64,000 bases of DNA, from the NCBI GenBank assembly GCA_044224495.1, contig JBGAKG010000011.1, positions 232,439-296,438 of the forward strand. Reading direction: 5' to 3'. The position numbers were made by a program, and so were the translations under genes. The notes under the pieces are model-generated. The model was not told the DNA's origin, did not search any database, and saw nothing but the letters and a program-made list of their open reading frames with translations. This DNA comes from JBGAKG01 sp044224495. GTDB taxonomy: Bacteria; Myxococcota_A; Polyangia; Polyangiales; Polyangiaceae. Below are positions 51,831 to 60,931 of this stretch, piece after piece; the stretch's first letter is position 1, and the number at the start of each line of letters is the position of its first letter.

Positions 51831-54092
51831 ATGCGTCGGGCGCACCTCTTCGTCGGACTCGGTCTCGTCGCCGGTTGCAGCTACGGCCCGCCGCCGGAGC
51901 AAGCGACGCCGTGCTCCACGGCGAGCGCGCAGCGGCTCGAGGCCCGGCGCCAGCTCCAGGCGGGTGAGCTCGCGAACGCGCTCGGCTCGATCGAAGCGGC
52001 CAACGCGGCGTGCCCCGCCTCGCGCAACACCACCCGAGGCGAAGAGGTGAAGCTCCTCGCCGAGCTCGGTCGCTGCGCCGACGCGCGCACGCTCGCCGCA
52101 GCGATCGACGCCGACGGGGAGCGCTCCGACGGCGCGTGGCTCGCGGCGAGCACGGCGCTCGGCACCTGCGAGCGCGACGCGACGAGGGCCCCCGAGCTCG
52201 AGGCGTTGCTCGCGCGCGCGCGGTCCGCGAGCGCCGCCGGCGACGAAGCGGCCGCGCGAACGGCCTGGGATCTCGCGCTCGCTCGCGCGCGCGCCGGCGG
52301 GCTACCGATCGTTGCAGATTGCACGCGATGGAGCCACAAGAGCTCCTATGTGGGCGCGTGGTTGCCCCCGCTCGATGCGTTCGTGCTCGTCGACGGCACA
52401 CGGGCGCTGGCGCTCCGCGCGAGCGACGGGCACGAGCTCCGTTCCTTCGACGCGGGCGGCGACATCCTGTTCGTCGCGGCGAGCTCCGATGGGCGGACGT
52501 TCGCCGCGGCGACGGCGCACGAGGTCGTCACCTGGTCGATCGAGCGCGCGGCCCCCGTCGCGCGCTGGCCCGGGAGCGGCCCGATCGCGATCTCTCCCGA
52601 TGGCGCGAAGGTGCTCTACGTCGAGGGGAGCTCGCTCCGCGTCCACGGAGATACCCGCTTGGCGATCCCACTTCGGGACGAAGCGACCGGAGTGCACCTC
52701 GGCGCCGACGCGATTGCCTACGTCGCCGGCGACGGGCTGCACGTGCTCGACGCGAGCGGCAAGGAGCAGTGGCATCAGCCCGATCTGAGCGGCGCGATCG
52801 TCGGCTACCGCGGCGGCGCCTACTACGTCCAAAGCGGGTCGGAGCTTGGGTACCTGGGCTTTCGCGTGACCCGGACGCGAAAGGACCAGCTCGGAGAGAG
52901 TCTTTCGCAGGCGATCGCGATCGACGCCGAGGCCCCGCGCTTCGTCGGCGAGAAGTGGATCGACGATGGCAACGGCGCGTCGCACGGGACGTCCGTGATC
53001 TTCGACGAAGCGACCGGCAAACAGACCGAGCTCCACCTCCGCGAGTACCGCGCGTTCATGGCGCGCGGGCGCGTCGTGAACCTCGACCTCACCGACGACA
53101 TCTCGATCTTCGACGCGACGACGGGCGCGCTCCAGCGTCGGATCGCGTCACCGAGCGCGAAGCTCGGCGAGGTGCACGTCTCCGAAGACGGGTCGACGCT
53201 GATCTTCGGCTACATCCTCGAGCTGCTCTCGTTCCAGACGTGGTCGGTCGCGTTCTCCGCGGCCGGGGCCGCGCGGCTCTCGCCGACGCGCGCTTGGGCG
53301 TCCGCCCTCACCGCCGACGGCTCGGTGGCGCTCGGTCCGCGAAGCAACGAGCTCCTCCTCTGGTCCACGCGAAGCGGCCAGCTGATCGGAAAGACGAAGC
53401 TCGAGCCCACGATCGACACGCAGCTGACACCGTCGATCTCGCCGAGTCATCGGTGGTTGGCCGCAAAGGTGAAGGACGGTCCGGCGTGGGAGCGCTGGGA
53501 TCTCACGCACGTGCTGCCGACGGCACCGCTCCCCAGCTCCTTCCTCCGGTTCGAAGACGACGATGCCATCGTCGTCGACGACCTCGGGCCGACCGCACTC
53601 GATCCGGTGACGCTCGCCCCGCTGAAGAACCGCCGACCGGCGCCGAGCGCGGACGGGCTCCGCATGTGCCGGAACGGGATCACGACCGACTGCATCGACG
53701 TCACCCAGATCGGCGACGGTCCCGCCACGAAGCGCGAGCTCTCGTGGGTCGACGCGAAGGGAGAGCACACGCCGTTCCCGGGACGCGCCGGCCACTCGCC
53801 GGGCCCCTGGCCCTACGCCCCCGCCGACGGGCGCTGGGTCGCGCTCAGCTACGCGGACGGTGCGCTCACGCTCCACCCGCCCCACGGTGGTCCCGGCGTC
53901 GAGCTCCGCGTCTTCCCCGATGGGAGCGGTGCCTACGCGCGCAGCGCGGAGGGACACGTCGAGCTCTTCGGCGAGGCGCGCGAGCGCGCGGTCTGCCGCA
54001 TCGGCGCCTTCAGCGAGCCGATCGAGGCCTGCGCCGCGCTCCTCGGCCCGGTGGTCACCCCGCTCCTGAGACCGGCGAAGTTGACGCCCTGA
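51831..54092 (+). CDS. WD40-like beta-propeller lipoprotein (paralogue of 30069-32603)
   Basis: A 753-residue lipoprotein: lipobox VAGCSY (Cys near residue 17), tether, helical Cys-containing region (30-150), then propeller repeats (LRSFDAGGDILFVAASSDGRTFAAATAHEVVTWSIE, GPIAISPDGAKVLYVEG, LHVSEDG-STLIFGY) and a second half with S-PDG motifs. The N-terminal layout and the C-terminal Cys pair CRIGAFSEPIEAC are shared with the 844-residue protein at 30069. The pair are ancient paralogues at distant sites. Role unknown. Confidence 0.8.
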   Translation: MRRAHLFVGLGLVAGCSYGPPPEQATPCSTASAQRLEARRQLQAGELANALGSIEAANAACPASRNTTRGEEVKLLAELGRCADARTLAAAIDADGERSDGAWLAASTALGTCERDATRAPELEALLARARSASAAGDEAAARTAWDLALARARAGGLPIVADCTRWSHKSSYVGAWLPPLDAFVLVDGTRALALRASDGHELRSFDAGGDILFVAASSDGRTFAAATAHEVVTWSIERAAPVARWPGSGPIAISPDGAKVLYVEGSSLRVHGDTRLAIPLRDEATGVHLGADAIAYVAGDGLHVLDASGKEQWHQPDLSGAIVGYRGGAYYVQSGSELGYLGFRVTRTRKDQLGESLSQAIAIDAEAPRFVGEKWIDDGNGASHGTSVIFDEATGKQTELHLREYRAFMARGRVVNLDLTDDISIFDATTGALQRRIASPSAKLGEVHVSEDGSTLIFGYILELLSFQTWSVAFSAAGAARLSPTRAWASALTADGSVALGPRSNELLLWSTRSGQLIGKTKLEPTIDTQLTPSISPSHRWLAAKVKDGPAWERWDLTHVLPTAPLPSSFLRFEDDDAIVVDDLGPTALDPVTLAPLKNRRPAPSADGLRMCRNGITTDCIDVTQIGDGPATKRELSWVDAKGEHTPFPGRAGHSPGPWPYAPADGRWVALSYADGALTLHPPHGGPGVELRVFPDGSGAYARSAEGHVELFGEARERAVCRIGAFSEPIEACAALLGPVVTPLLRPAKLTP

Positions 54093-54115
54093 GCCGGGTC
54101 TGGCCTTGTTGGGTC

Positions 54116-55198
54116 ATGTCCGCGATCGGCGATCACTTCATCCTCGGGCTCAAGCCCTCGCCCACGCTCGCTCCGGAAGATCGCGCGCTCCTCGAAGAGC
54201 TGCGCCCCGCCGGCGTCATCGCCTACAAGTCGAACTTCCGCCACGACCTGCCCTACGCGGAGTGGCTCGGAGCGTTCGCCGAGCTCCTCACCGACGTGCG
54301 GCGCGCGATCGGGCGCGAGCGCATCTTCGTCGGGATCGATCACGAGGGCGGTCGCGTGTGCCGCACGCCCAAGCCGATCACGCGCTTCGCGTACGCCCGC
54401 CATTGGGTCAACGACGCAGCTGCCGTCGGGCGTGCGATGGCGATCGAGCTCGCCGCCACCGGCGTGAACCTGAGCTTCGCACCGGTGCTGGACGTGGACT
54501 CGAACCCGGCGAACCCGGTCATCGGCGAGCGCGCGTTCGCGCGCGATCCCGAGACCGTGACCCGCGCCGCGCTCGCCTTCGCCGACGCGCTCCTCGCGGA
54601 CGGCGTCCTGCCGTGCGGAAAGCACTTCCCCGGCCACGGCGACACGGCGCAGGACAGCCACTGGGCGCTCCCGGTCGTCGAGCGCGATCTCGACGGGCTC
54701 CGCGCGCGGGAGCTCGTCCCCTTCGCCGCCGCCGCCAAGGCGAAGCTCCCGATGATCATGACGGCGCACGTGATGTTCCCGCCGATCGATCGCGAGGTCC
54801 CCGCGACCCTCTCGCGCCGCTTCGTGCAGGGGCTCCTGCGCGACGAGCTCGGCTACGACGGCGTCGTGGTCTCGGACGACATCGGGATGAACGCCGTCTC
54901 CAAGATCTTCGAAGACCCCACGGCGGCGGTGCGGCTGCTCCACAGCGGGACCGATCTCCTCATGGTCTGCTCCCACTTCACGAGCACCGAGCGCGCCCGC
55001 GGGTTCGCGCGCGCGATCGAGCGTGCGCTCGCCGACGGGACGCTGGACGCGACCGAGAACGCACGGTCTCGCGCACGCATCGCGGCGCTGCTCGAGCGAA
55101 CGCCGCAGCCCGCGCCGCGCGTCCTCGACGATGCAGTCCTCGCCGAGCACCGCCGCGCGGGGGCGCAGTTCGAAGCGGCGACGGTCGAAGTCGTCTGA
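54116..55198 (+). CDS. nagZ: Beta-N-acetylhexosaminidase, GH3 family (NagZ-like)
   Basis: A 360-residue GH3 enzyme: LLEELRPAGVIAYKSNF, IFVGIDHEGGRVCRT, SFAPVLDVDSNPANPVIGERAFARDPE, the NagZ signature CGKHFPGHGDTAQDSHWALP, and the catalytic loop GVVVSDDIGMNAVS with the Asp nucleophile. It should cleave N-acetylglucosamine from cell-wall muropeptides in recycling, in the cytoplasm. No signal peptide. ATG 54116; it begins 23 bp after the WD40 lipoprotein and ends 2 bp before the nucleotidyltransferase gene. Confidence 0.92.
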   Translation: MSAIGDHFILGLKPSPTLAPEDRALLEELRPAGVIAYKSNFRHDLPYAEWLGAFAELLTDVRRAIGRERIFVGIDHEGGRVCRTPKPITRFAYARHWVNDAAAVGRAMAIELAATGVNLSFAPVLDVDSNPANPVIGERAFARDPETVTRAALAFADALLADGVLPCGKHFPGHGDTAQDSHWALPVVERDLDGLRARELVPFAAAAKAKLPMIMTAHVMFPPIDREVPATLSRRFVQGLLRDELGYDGVVVSDDIGMNAVSKIFEDPTAAVRLLHSGTDLLMVCSHFTSTERARGFARAIERALADGTLDATENARSRARIAALLERTPQPAPRVLDDAVLAEHRRAGAQFEAATVEVV

Positions 55199-55200
55199 CG

Positions 55201-55833
55201 ATGGACCACGGCGCACTCGTCCGCGAGCTCGTTCGGGCACATGGCGCTCACACGATCGTCCTCTACGGATCACGCGCGCGCGGGGACTGGACCCACGAGA
55301 GCGACATCGACGTGGCCTGCCTCGCGGACGTTCCCGAGGGCTACCGCGATGCGCGCACGTGGGAGGGGATGTTCCTCGATGGGTTCGTGTACCCGACCGC
55401 GATCACGGAGAAGGAACCGACGGAGGAGCTCTCCAAGCTCCTCGGCGGACAGGTCCTCCTCGACGAACGAAAGCTCGCTCCAGGGTGGCTCGCGCGGATC
55501 GGCGCCTTCGAGGCGCAGCCGTTCACGCCGCTCCCGGAGACGGAGCGCAGCGTGCGCCGCGTCTGGGCGCGGAAGATGCTCGCGCGCGTTCAGCGCGGCG
55601 ACATCGAGGCGCACTACCGCTACCACTGGCTCCTGTTCCAGCTCCTCGAAGACCACTACCCGATGAGCGGTCGCCGATATCCCGGACCCAAGCGCGCGTT
55701 CGCCGACCTGGCGGCGCGCGATCCGGAGACGTTCGCCGCGTTCGAGCGCGCGCTCGTGCCGGGGGCGAGCTTCACGGAGCTGGAAGCGCTGGTGGCGCAC
55801 CTCGAACAGCGACACGATCCCGACTCGGAGTGA
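55201..55833 (+). CDS. MNT-type nucleotidyltransferase-domain protein
   Basis: A 210-residue protein with the minimal nucleotidyltransferase motif HTIVLYGSRARGDWTHESDIDVACL (GSxxRG-x9-DxD) and a helical C-terminal extension rich in Arg and Glu. In toxin-antitoxin MNT/HEPN pairs this domain is an antitoxin, and no HEPN partner is present. The link to nagZ (2 bp gap) suggests cotranscription. Its role may be transfer of a nucleotide to protein or an antibiotic; none is shown. Confidence 0.8.
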   Translation: MDHGALVRELVRAHGAHTIVLYGSRARGDWTHESDIDVACLADVPEGYRDARTWEGMFLDGFVYPTAITEKEPTEELSKLLGGQVLLDERKLAPGWLARIGAFEAQPFTPLPETERSVRRVWARKMLARVQRGDIEAHYRYHWLLFQLLEDHYPMSGRRYPGPKRAFADLAARDPETFAAFERALVPGASFTELEALVAHLEQRHDPDSE

Positions 55834-55850
55834 GCCGGATTCACCCGCGA

Positions 55851-57446
55851 TCAAGGGAAGGGTGTCGGGTTGCCGAGCTTCTCGAAGACGTACTTCGTCA
55901 AGGTCTGCCCCGCAGCGCAGAACCCACGCGTCGCCTGTCCGCTCGTGAGCCCGGTGACCGTCGACATGTCCACCTTGATCCGGTCCTCGTTCTTCCACGG
56001 CCAGAGATCGTCGGCGGTCGCAGTGTCGTAGCCCGGCTCGCCGTAGAGCGTCCCGCTCGCGCCGATGCACTTCGTGATGTTCGCGCCACGCTGACCATTC
56101 GTGCCGCCCGACGCGAGAACGCTGCCCCCTTCGATTCGCGCCAGGTAGCGGAGCCCGTTGGTGAGTGCATCGAGCACGGTGCCCCCGTTCGTGCCACACC
56201 CGAACGACACGCTCGTCACCAGATTGAGGGTCGCCCCGCTGCTCGCCGTGTACGCCTTGCCTTTGCACGACTGGACGACGGAGTCGCGCACGGTGGCCGA
56301 GGACGCTGCACCGAAGAGGCCGACGCCATCACCCGATTCACCGACGATCGTCAGACGCTCGTAGAGCGTGTTCGTCCCTTTGAGCTGTGAGACGCCATAG
56401 GCTCCGATGCCACCACCGAACGACGCGCAATCCTGCACCGTCATGTTCGTGATGCCGATTTGGCCCTCGGACCCCATGAGGTAACCGAGGTGATTCACGG
56501 CCAAGCACCCGCGCCAGGACTTCGTGTCGTTCGGCGTCGGCCCCGCGCCGTTCGACGCGTTGTAGAACGTGGCGACGTAATCGGGACGCGGGCCCAGCCC
56601 GTCGATGGCGAGGCAGTTCAGGCACGCGACACGCTGAGAGTCGTACTGCGTGATGCACGCCTCCGGAGCGCCGTCGATGTTGACGTAGCCGCCGTCGAAT
56701 CGCGTCACGACGCGGCGCAGGACGATGTCCTGCGAATTGAAGATGACGATGTTGTAGCGACCACCGGGCCCGTACACCCAGCAATCCTCGAGGAGGATGT
56801 GGTGGGCGCCCGGCGTCTGGTCGTTGGTCCCGATCGTCAAGCTCGCCGTGTTGCCGCTCGTCTCTCCACGCGCGAACGCACAGTGGCGGACCTTCAGGTT
56901 GCCGCCGGTCACGTCCTTCTGCGTCGCATCGTCGAACTTGAAGCCGACGATCTCGCAGAACCAGTTGGTGTTGCCCGTGATGCCGAAGCCCCCGGTCACC
57001 ACCACGCCGCCGAAGTGCTCCGCGCGGATGACGTTCTTGGCCGCCCAGCTCGGCGCGGCCTTCAGGCTCGAGTTCTTGAACGGCGCAGCGTAGGTCCCGT
57101 TTCTCACGACGACCGTTCCACCGCCCCCCGAGGGGAGGAGTGCCGCTCCCGACGCGATCAGCTTCTTCGGCGACGAGAACGAGCCCGTCCCCGAGTCGTT
57201 GGGCGCGCTCGCATCGACCCAGATGGCGTTCGACGGGATCGGAGGCTCGAGTCCGGCGTCAGCGGGGGGCGACGTTCCGTCGCTGGGGGCGTCCGCCGTG
57301 GATCCGTCGTTCGGATTTCCGATGCCCCCGTCCCCGGACGTACCCGCGTCGGGCTCCGTCGTGGTCGCCTCGTCCGAGCAGGCGCCGACCAACCCTGCCG
57401 CAGCAAGCAACCCCAGAAAGTCGCGACGCCCTCGCACACTCCTCAT
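55851..57446 (-). CDS. Tat-exported lipoprotein with right-handed parallel beta-helix
   Basis: A 531-residue protein from ATG 57446 (ATG 57461 adds five residues). Twin-Arg GRRDFLGLLAAAGLVGAC combines a Tat signal with a lipobox, so it is probably exported folded and lipid-anchored. An Asp/Ser/Gly tether is followed by a DUF1565/pectate-lyase-like beta-helix with repeats such as GGTVVVRNGTYAAPF, VVVTGGFGITGNTNWFCEIVGFKF, and HHILLEDCWVYGPGGRYNI. Substrates are likely polysaccharides. It may have a promoter in the 168-bp upstream gap, which also holds hairpin 57537-57561. Confidence 0.85.
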   Translation of the reverse strand: MRSVRGRRDFLGLLAAAGLVGACSDEATTTEPDAGTSGDGGIGNPNDGSTADAPSDGTSPPADAGLEPPIPSNAIWVDASAPNDSGTGSFSSPKKLIASGAALLPSGGGGTVVVRNGTYAAPFKNSSLKAAPSWAAKNVIRAEHFGGVVVTGGFGITGNTNWFCEIVGFKFDDATQKDVTGGNLKVRHCAFARGETSGNTASLTIGTNDQTPGAHHILLEDCWVYGPGGRYNIVIFNSQDIVLRRVVTRFDGGYVNIDGAPEACITQYDSQRVACLNCLAIDGLGPRPDYVATFYNASNGAGPTPNDTKSWRGCLAVNHLGYLMGSEGQIGITNMTVQDCASFGGGIGAYGVSQLKGTNTLYERLTIVGESGDGVGLFGAASSATVRDSVVQSCKGKAYTASSGATLNLVTSVSFGCGTNGGTVLDALTNGLRYLARIEGGSVLASGGTNGQRGANITKCIGASGTLYGEPGYDTATADDLWPWKNEDRIKVDMSTVTGLTSGQATRGFCAAGQTLTKYVFEKLGNPTPFP

Positions 57447-57536
57447 GTCGGCTCCCTCCACTTCCTTCCGTGAGAACGCTCTCGGTCTTCAGTGTAGGAG
57501 GCGTGGAGTGGCCTGATGCGCCAGATGTACTGGCCC

Positions 57537-57561
57537 CACGCGCCAACGATGATGGCGCGTG
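57537..57561. terminator. Strong hairpin, candidate terminator of the kinase gene
   Basis: CACGCGCCA-ACGATGA-TGGCGCGTG is a perfect 9-bp inverted repeat with a 7-nt loop, 53 bp after the kinase stop (minus strand). A second 5-bp stem (GCCAG/CTGGC, 57520-57534) lies beside it. There is no U-tract, so a Rho-independent role is uncertain; an operator for the beta-helix gene is the alternative. Confidence 0.4.
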
Positions 57562-57614
57562 ACCGTGCTCTTCTTTCGACCGCGCCGCGAAGACGCTTGG
57601 CGAGCTGAGCTTCG

Positions 57615-58874
57615 TCAGCCGACCGCGCGCGCCGCGAACAGGGCGATGCTCGCGAGCGACGAAATCAGCCCCAGCGCCATCACGACGGTCATGTGGATCG
57701 GGTAGCGATCGATCGCCCGCATCATCATCCCGTTCATGCGCTTCGCGAACGTGATGTGGCACTGGATGGGGACGATCCCCTGCGCGCGCAGATCGAGCCG
57801 CTCGATCATCGCGTCGACCGAGGCGTACCGCTTCGCCGGGTCCTTCTCGAGCCCCGCGCGGAGGTACCACGTCATGTCCATGCCGGGCGGGCGCTGGAAC
57901 GGGCTGTGGACGCTGCCGGCGAGCTTCGGCGCGCGGTGCTTCACGCCCTCGAGCACCTGGTCCAACGTGGTGCAGTCGCCGAGGTAGTGCTCCAGCGTCA
58001 GGAGCTCGTAGAGCATCACCGAGAGCGCGTAGATGTCGCTCTTCTCGGTCGCTTCTTCGCCGCGCGCTTGCTCCGGCGACATGTACATCGGCGTACCGAG
58101 CAACGACCCGACCGCCGTCTGGTGGAGACGGCCCCCTGCCACGGCGCCGACCGTCATCATCGCCGGCGAGTCGGTCGTGCCGACGCGCTTCGCGATGCCC
58201 CAGTCCATGACGACGACCTGGCCGTGGGTACCGACCATCACGTTGGCGGGCTTCAGATCGCGGTGGATGTAGCCGCGCGCGTGGGCGTGGGCGACCGCAT
58301 CGAGGATGCCGCGGAAGAGTTGGATGCGCGTCTCCATCGGGTAGAGCGCGTGGTAGAGCGGGTCGCCTGCCGCCAGTCGCTCGATGATGTGCTCGAGCGT
58401 CTCTCCCTCGACGTACTTCATGACGAAGAAGTAGTCGCCGTTCTCGTCCACGCCGACGTCGTGGATGGGGACGATGTTCGGGTGCTCGAGCAGCCCGATC
58501 GTCCGGATCTCCTCGACGAAGCGGAGGAGCATCGCCGTGCTCTTCACCTCGCTCCGGATGCGCTTGATCGCGACGGGGCGCGCGATGTCGTTGTCGGTCG
58601 CGCGGACGACTTCACCCGCGCCGCCCTCCCCGAGCACCTTCTCGATCCGATAGCGTTCGCGCGGCTCCACGACGAGGGCGGGCCCCGCCGCGTGCGCATC
58701 CACGCGCGGGAGCACCGTCGTTCGAGTCGTCGTGACGGCGCCCATCACCGTGGCTCCCGACCGCGGCGCCGTCGGCACGACGGGTCCGGCGACCGAGGCG
58801 CTACCGAGGACGGTGGCGTCGAAGGCTTGGGAGTCGGGAGCGACGAGCGTGAGATCGTTTGCAGCGGGAGCCAT
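57615..58874 (-). CDS. Ser/Thr protein kinase with DWG motif and C-terminal anchor
   Basis: A 419-residue kinase with an N-terminal disordered region (1-65), a kinase domain (70-350: GEGGAGEV loop, ATP Lys104, HRDLKPAN with Asp206, VVMDWGIA, where Trp replaces Phe of DFG at 225, and MYMSPEQARG) and a C-terminal hydrophobic segment (about 398-417). DWG occurs in a bacterial kinase subgroup and is not necessarily inactivating, since Asp224 is kept. The kinase is 15 bp downstream of GST on the same strand, so the two form a unit. Confidence 0.93.
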   Translation of the reverse strand: MAPAANDLTLVAPDSQAFDATVLGSASVAGPVVPTAPRSGATVMGAVTTTRTTVLPRVDAHAAGPALVVEPRERYRIEKVLGEGGAGEVVRATDNDIARPVAIKRIRSEVKSTAMLLRFVEEIRTIGLLEHPNIVPIHDVGVDENGDYFFVMKYVEGETLEHIIERLAAGDPLYHALYPMETRIQLFRGILDAVAHAHARGYIHRDLKPANVMVGTHGQVVVMDWGIAKRVGTTDSPAMMTVGAVAGGRLHQTAVGSLLGTPMYMSPEQARGEEATEKSDIYALSVMLYELLTLEHYLGDCTTLDQVLEGVKHRAPKLAGSVHSPFQRPPGMDMTWYLRAGLEKDPAKRYASVDAMIERLDLRAQGIVPIQCHITFAKRMNGMMMRAIDRYPIHMTVVMALGLISSLASIALFAARAVG

Positions 58875-58889
58875 GGTGGTGGGTTTCCT

Positions 58890-59534
58890 TCAGCGCTTGG
58901 GCAGGTGGGGGGCAGCTTCACGGAGCACGCGAGCGACCGACGGGCGCTCGGCGAGACGGGCCACGTAGCGGCCCAGGTTCGGGTGCGCGTCGAACGGGAT
59001 GATGTTCTTCGCGTAGAAGAGCGAGATCGCGGCACAGTCGCCGAGCGTGAACTGATCGCCGATCGCCCACGTGTTCTTCTCGAAGTGGCGATCGAAGAAG
59101 TCGTAGACGATGCCGAGCGTGCGCTTCGCGCCCTCGATCCGACGGACCTCGCGCTCGTTCGGGTTCTCCGGCGGAACGCCCGGCTTGTCGCCGGCGAAGA
59201 AGATCCGCTGGAACGGATCGTTCACGTAGAGATCGAACTGCCGATCGAAGAAGCGAGCGCGGCGCGCCTGATCGGGGTCGGCGGGGATGAGGCGCGTGCC
59301 CCCCTGCACGTGCGTCTCCGCCCACTCGAGGATCGTCGTCGACTCGGGGACGAGGTACCCGTCGTCGAGCGCGAGGAGCGGCACTTTACCGAGCGGGTAC
59401 AGCTTCTGATACGCGGCGCGCGCCGCCGGATCGCCGAGGTTCACGACCTCGGGGGTGAACGTCGCGTTCTTCTCCCAGAGACCGACGAGCGCCTTCTGCG
59501 AGTACGGCGACAACCAACTGAAGTAGAGCTTCAT
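58890..59534 (-). CDS. Glutathione S-transferase-family protein
   Basis: A 214-residue protein: thioredoxin-like N-terminal domain (KLYFSWLSPYSQKALVGLWEK, PLGKVPLLALDDG, PESTTILEWAE), helical C-terminal domain with NTWAIGDQFTLGDCAAISL, the N-capping box region of GSTs. The usual catalytic Ser/Tyr may be Ser in the SPYSQ segment. ATG 59534 with AGGAGG 8-9 bp upstream; a GTG at 59537 directly precedes it and is not preferred. It precedes the kinase gene by 15 bp. The role is probably detoxification or redox. Confidence 0.88.
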   Translation of the reverse strand: MKLYFSWLSPYSQKALVGLWEKNATFTPEVVNLGDPAARAAYQKLYPLGKVPLLALDDGYLVPESTTILEWAETHVQGGTRLIPADPDQARRARFFDRQFDLYVNDPFQRIFFAGDKPGVPPENPNEREVRRIEGAKRTLGIVYDFFDRHFEKNTWAIGDQFTLGDCAAISLFYAKNIIPFDAHPNLGRYVARLAERPSVARVLREAAPHLPKR

Positions 59535-59656
59535 CACTAAGTCCTCCCTCTTTCCTTTTTCCGCGCTCGGTTCTTTCCGTGCGCCCCTCTCCGTCTCGCG
59601 AGCGAGCGATTCGTTACAGACGCCGGTGATCTTTTTTTCCGATACCCTCGCGGGCG

Positions 59657-60268
59657 ATGGAGAGCGGCGCAGACGCCCGTGAGAAGGAGCTCGTCGAGCG
59701 GCTGCGCGCCGGCGACGAAGCCACCTTCACGAAGCTCGTCGCGACGCATCACGGAGCCTTGGTACGACTCGCTCGCACCTTCGTCCGCGACGAAGCCGCC
59801 GCGGAGGAGGTCGCTCAGGAGACGTGGCTCGCGCTCCTCGACGGGATCGACGGGTTCGAGGAGCGCGCGTCGCTCAAGACGTGGTTGTTCCGCGTGCTCG
59901 TGAACCGCGCCCGCACGCGCGGGAAGAAGCAGGGGCGCGAGGTCCAGTTCGAGCCCGACGACGAGCCGCACCCGGACGAGGCGCGCTTCTCCAAGCGCGG
60001 CTTCTGGGAGAGCGGTCCCGTCGCCTGGACGGGCGGCGGGGCGGACTCGGAGCTCGACCGGAAGCGCGTGCTCGCCGTCGTCCGCAGGGAAATCGAGCAG
60101 TTACCCGAGGCGCAGCGGGCGGTCGTGCTGATGCGCGACGTCGAAGGTCTCGACGCGAAAGAAGTCTGTAACGTTTTGGGCATCCAGGAGACTCACCAGC
60201 GCGTGCTCCTGCATCGCGGGCGGACCATGCTTCGGTCCAAGATCGAGAAGGAGCTCGGCGAGCGATGA
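59657..60268 (+). CDS. ECF-family RNA polymerase sigma factor
   Basis: A 203-residue protein with region 2 (AAEEVAQETWLALLDGIDGFEERASLKTWLFRVLVNRART) and region 4 (LPEAQRAVVLMRDVEGLDAKEVCNVLGIQETHQRVLLHRGRTML) clearly present; a variable linker (FEPDDEPHPDEARFSKRGF) lies between. It should direct RNA polymerase to a stress regulon. ATG 59657, stop overlapping the anti-sigma gene (ATGA), is the classical arrangement. The 122-bp gap upstream may hold an autoregulated promoter. Confidence 0.94.
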   Translation: MESGADAREKELVERLRAGDEATFTKLVATHHGALVRLARTFVRDEAAAEEVAQETWLALLDGIDGFEERASLKTWLFRVLVNRARTRGKKQGREVQFEPDDEPHPDEARFSKRGFWESGPVAWTGGGADSELDRKRVLAVVRREIEQLPEAQRAVVLMRDVEGLDAKEVCNVLGIQETHQRVLLHRGRTMLRSKIEKELGER

Positions 60269-60498
60269 TCAACTGCAAGCAGGTCGCACACGAGCTGACG
60301 GAGCTCGAGGAGGGGAACCTCCCCCTCGGGCAACGTGCGCTCCTGCGGATGCACCTCGCGATCTGCCCGCAGTGCAAGGTCTACGTGCGCCAGATGAAGG
60401 CCACCGTGGACGCGCTCCACGAGGCGGACGAGCCGCTCGGCGAGGAAGAGAGCTCCGCGCTCGCGAAGCAGCTCTTGGCGAAGCGCAAGAAGCCGTGA
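60265..60498 (+). CDS. Soluble zinc-finger anti-sigma factor (ZAS/zf-HC2)
   Basis: A 77-residue protein: MINCKQVAHELTELEEG followed by LRMHLAICPQC, the HxxxCxxC zinc motif of ZAS anti-sigma factors, then a short charged tail. No membrane segment, so it is likely a cytosolic redox-type sensor (as in RsrA) rather than a transmembrane one. It overlaps the sigma gene by 4 bp (ATGA), which favours equal production. Target: the ECF factor directly upstream. Confidence 0.92.
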   Translation: MINCKQVAHELTELEEGNLPLGQRALLRMHLAICPQCKVYVRQMKATVDALHEADEPLGEEESSALAKQLLAKRKKP

Positions 60499-60517
60499 GG
60501 GCTCGCGCGCTCCGGCT

Positions 60518-60931
60518 TCAGCCCCAGCCGGCGCGCTTCACCTTCTCGTAGATCGCGCCGACGTCGATCGAGGGAACCCGCTCGCCGCCGACGCGCACGC
60601 AGTCGGGCGCCGAGCCGTCGATCTCGTAGTGCCCGGTCCCGACGACCTCGATCCCGGCGAGCCCGACTGGTTCGCCCGCGTGCTTCGTCACCACGAGGGA
60701 GCCGCGCGAGGCGCCGAGCGCACCGAGCCCGAGGACCGGGATGACGCCGTTCCCCACCTGCGCGATGCCGAGCAGCGGCTCGTGACGCCCGGGGACGGGC
60801 GTGATCGCGGGCAGGGCGACGATGCTCTGCACGGTCGCCGCGGGGAGGAACGCGAGCGCTCCGTCCACGCGGAGAAGCACGCCGCCGCGACGACCGGCGA
60901 GCTCGCTCGAACCGCTCGGGCGGAGCGTCAC
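60518..60931 (-). CDS. CheW-like protein
   Basis: A 137-residue protein from GTG 60931: GVLLRVDGALAFLPAATVQSIVALPAITPVPGRHEPLLGIAQVGNGVIPVLGLGAL matches the CheW/CheA regulatory fold (two SH3-like subdomains). It overlaps the stop of the response-regulator gene (GTGA), so the two are coupled. Its weak Cys and Gly pattern is a little atypical. It may link the PATAN regulator to a chemosensory kinase, perhaps the CheA at 23710. Confidence 0.8.
   Translation of the reverse strand: MTLRPSGSSELAGRRGGVLLRVDGALAFLPAATVQSIVALPAITPVPGRHEPLLGIAQVGNGVIPVLGLGALGASRGSLVVTKHAGEPVGLAGIEVVGTGHYEIDGSAPDCVRVGGERVPSIDVGAIYEKVKRAGWG

Noticed and set aside
55201..55833. MNT/HEPN toxin-antitoxin locus
   Set aside because: No HEPN domain gene is adjacent; the neighbours are NagZ and a convergent beta-helix lipoprotein.
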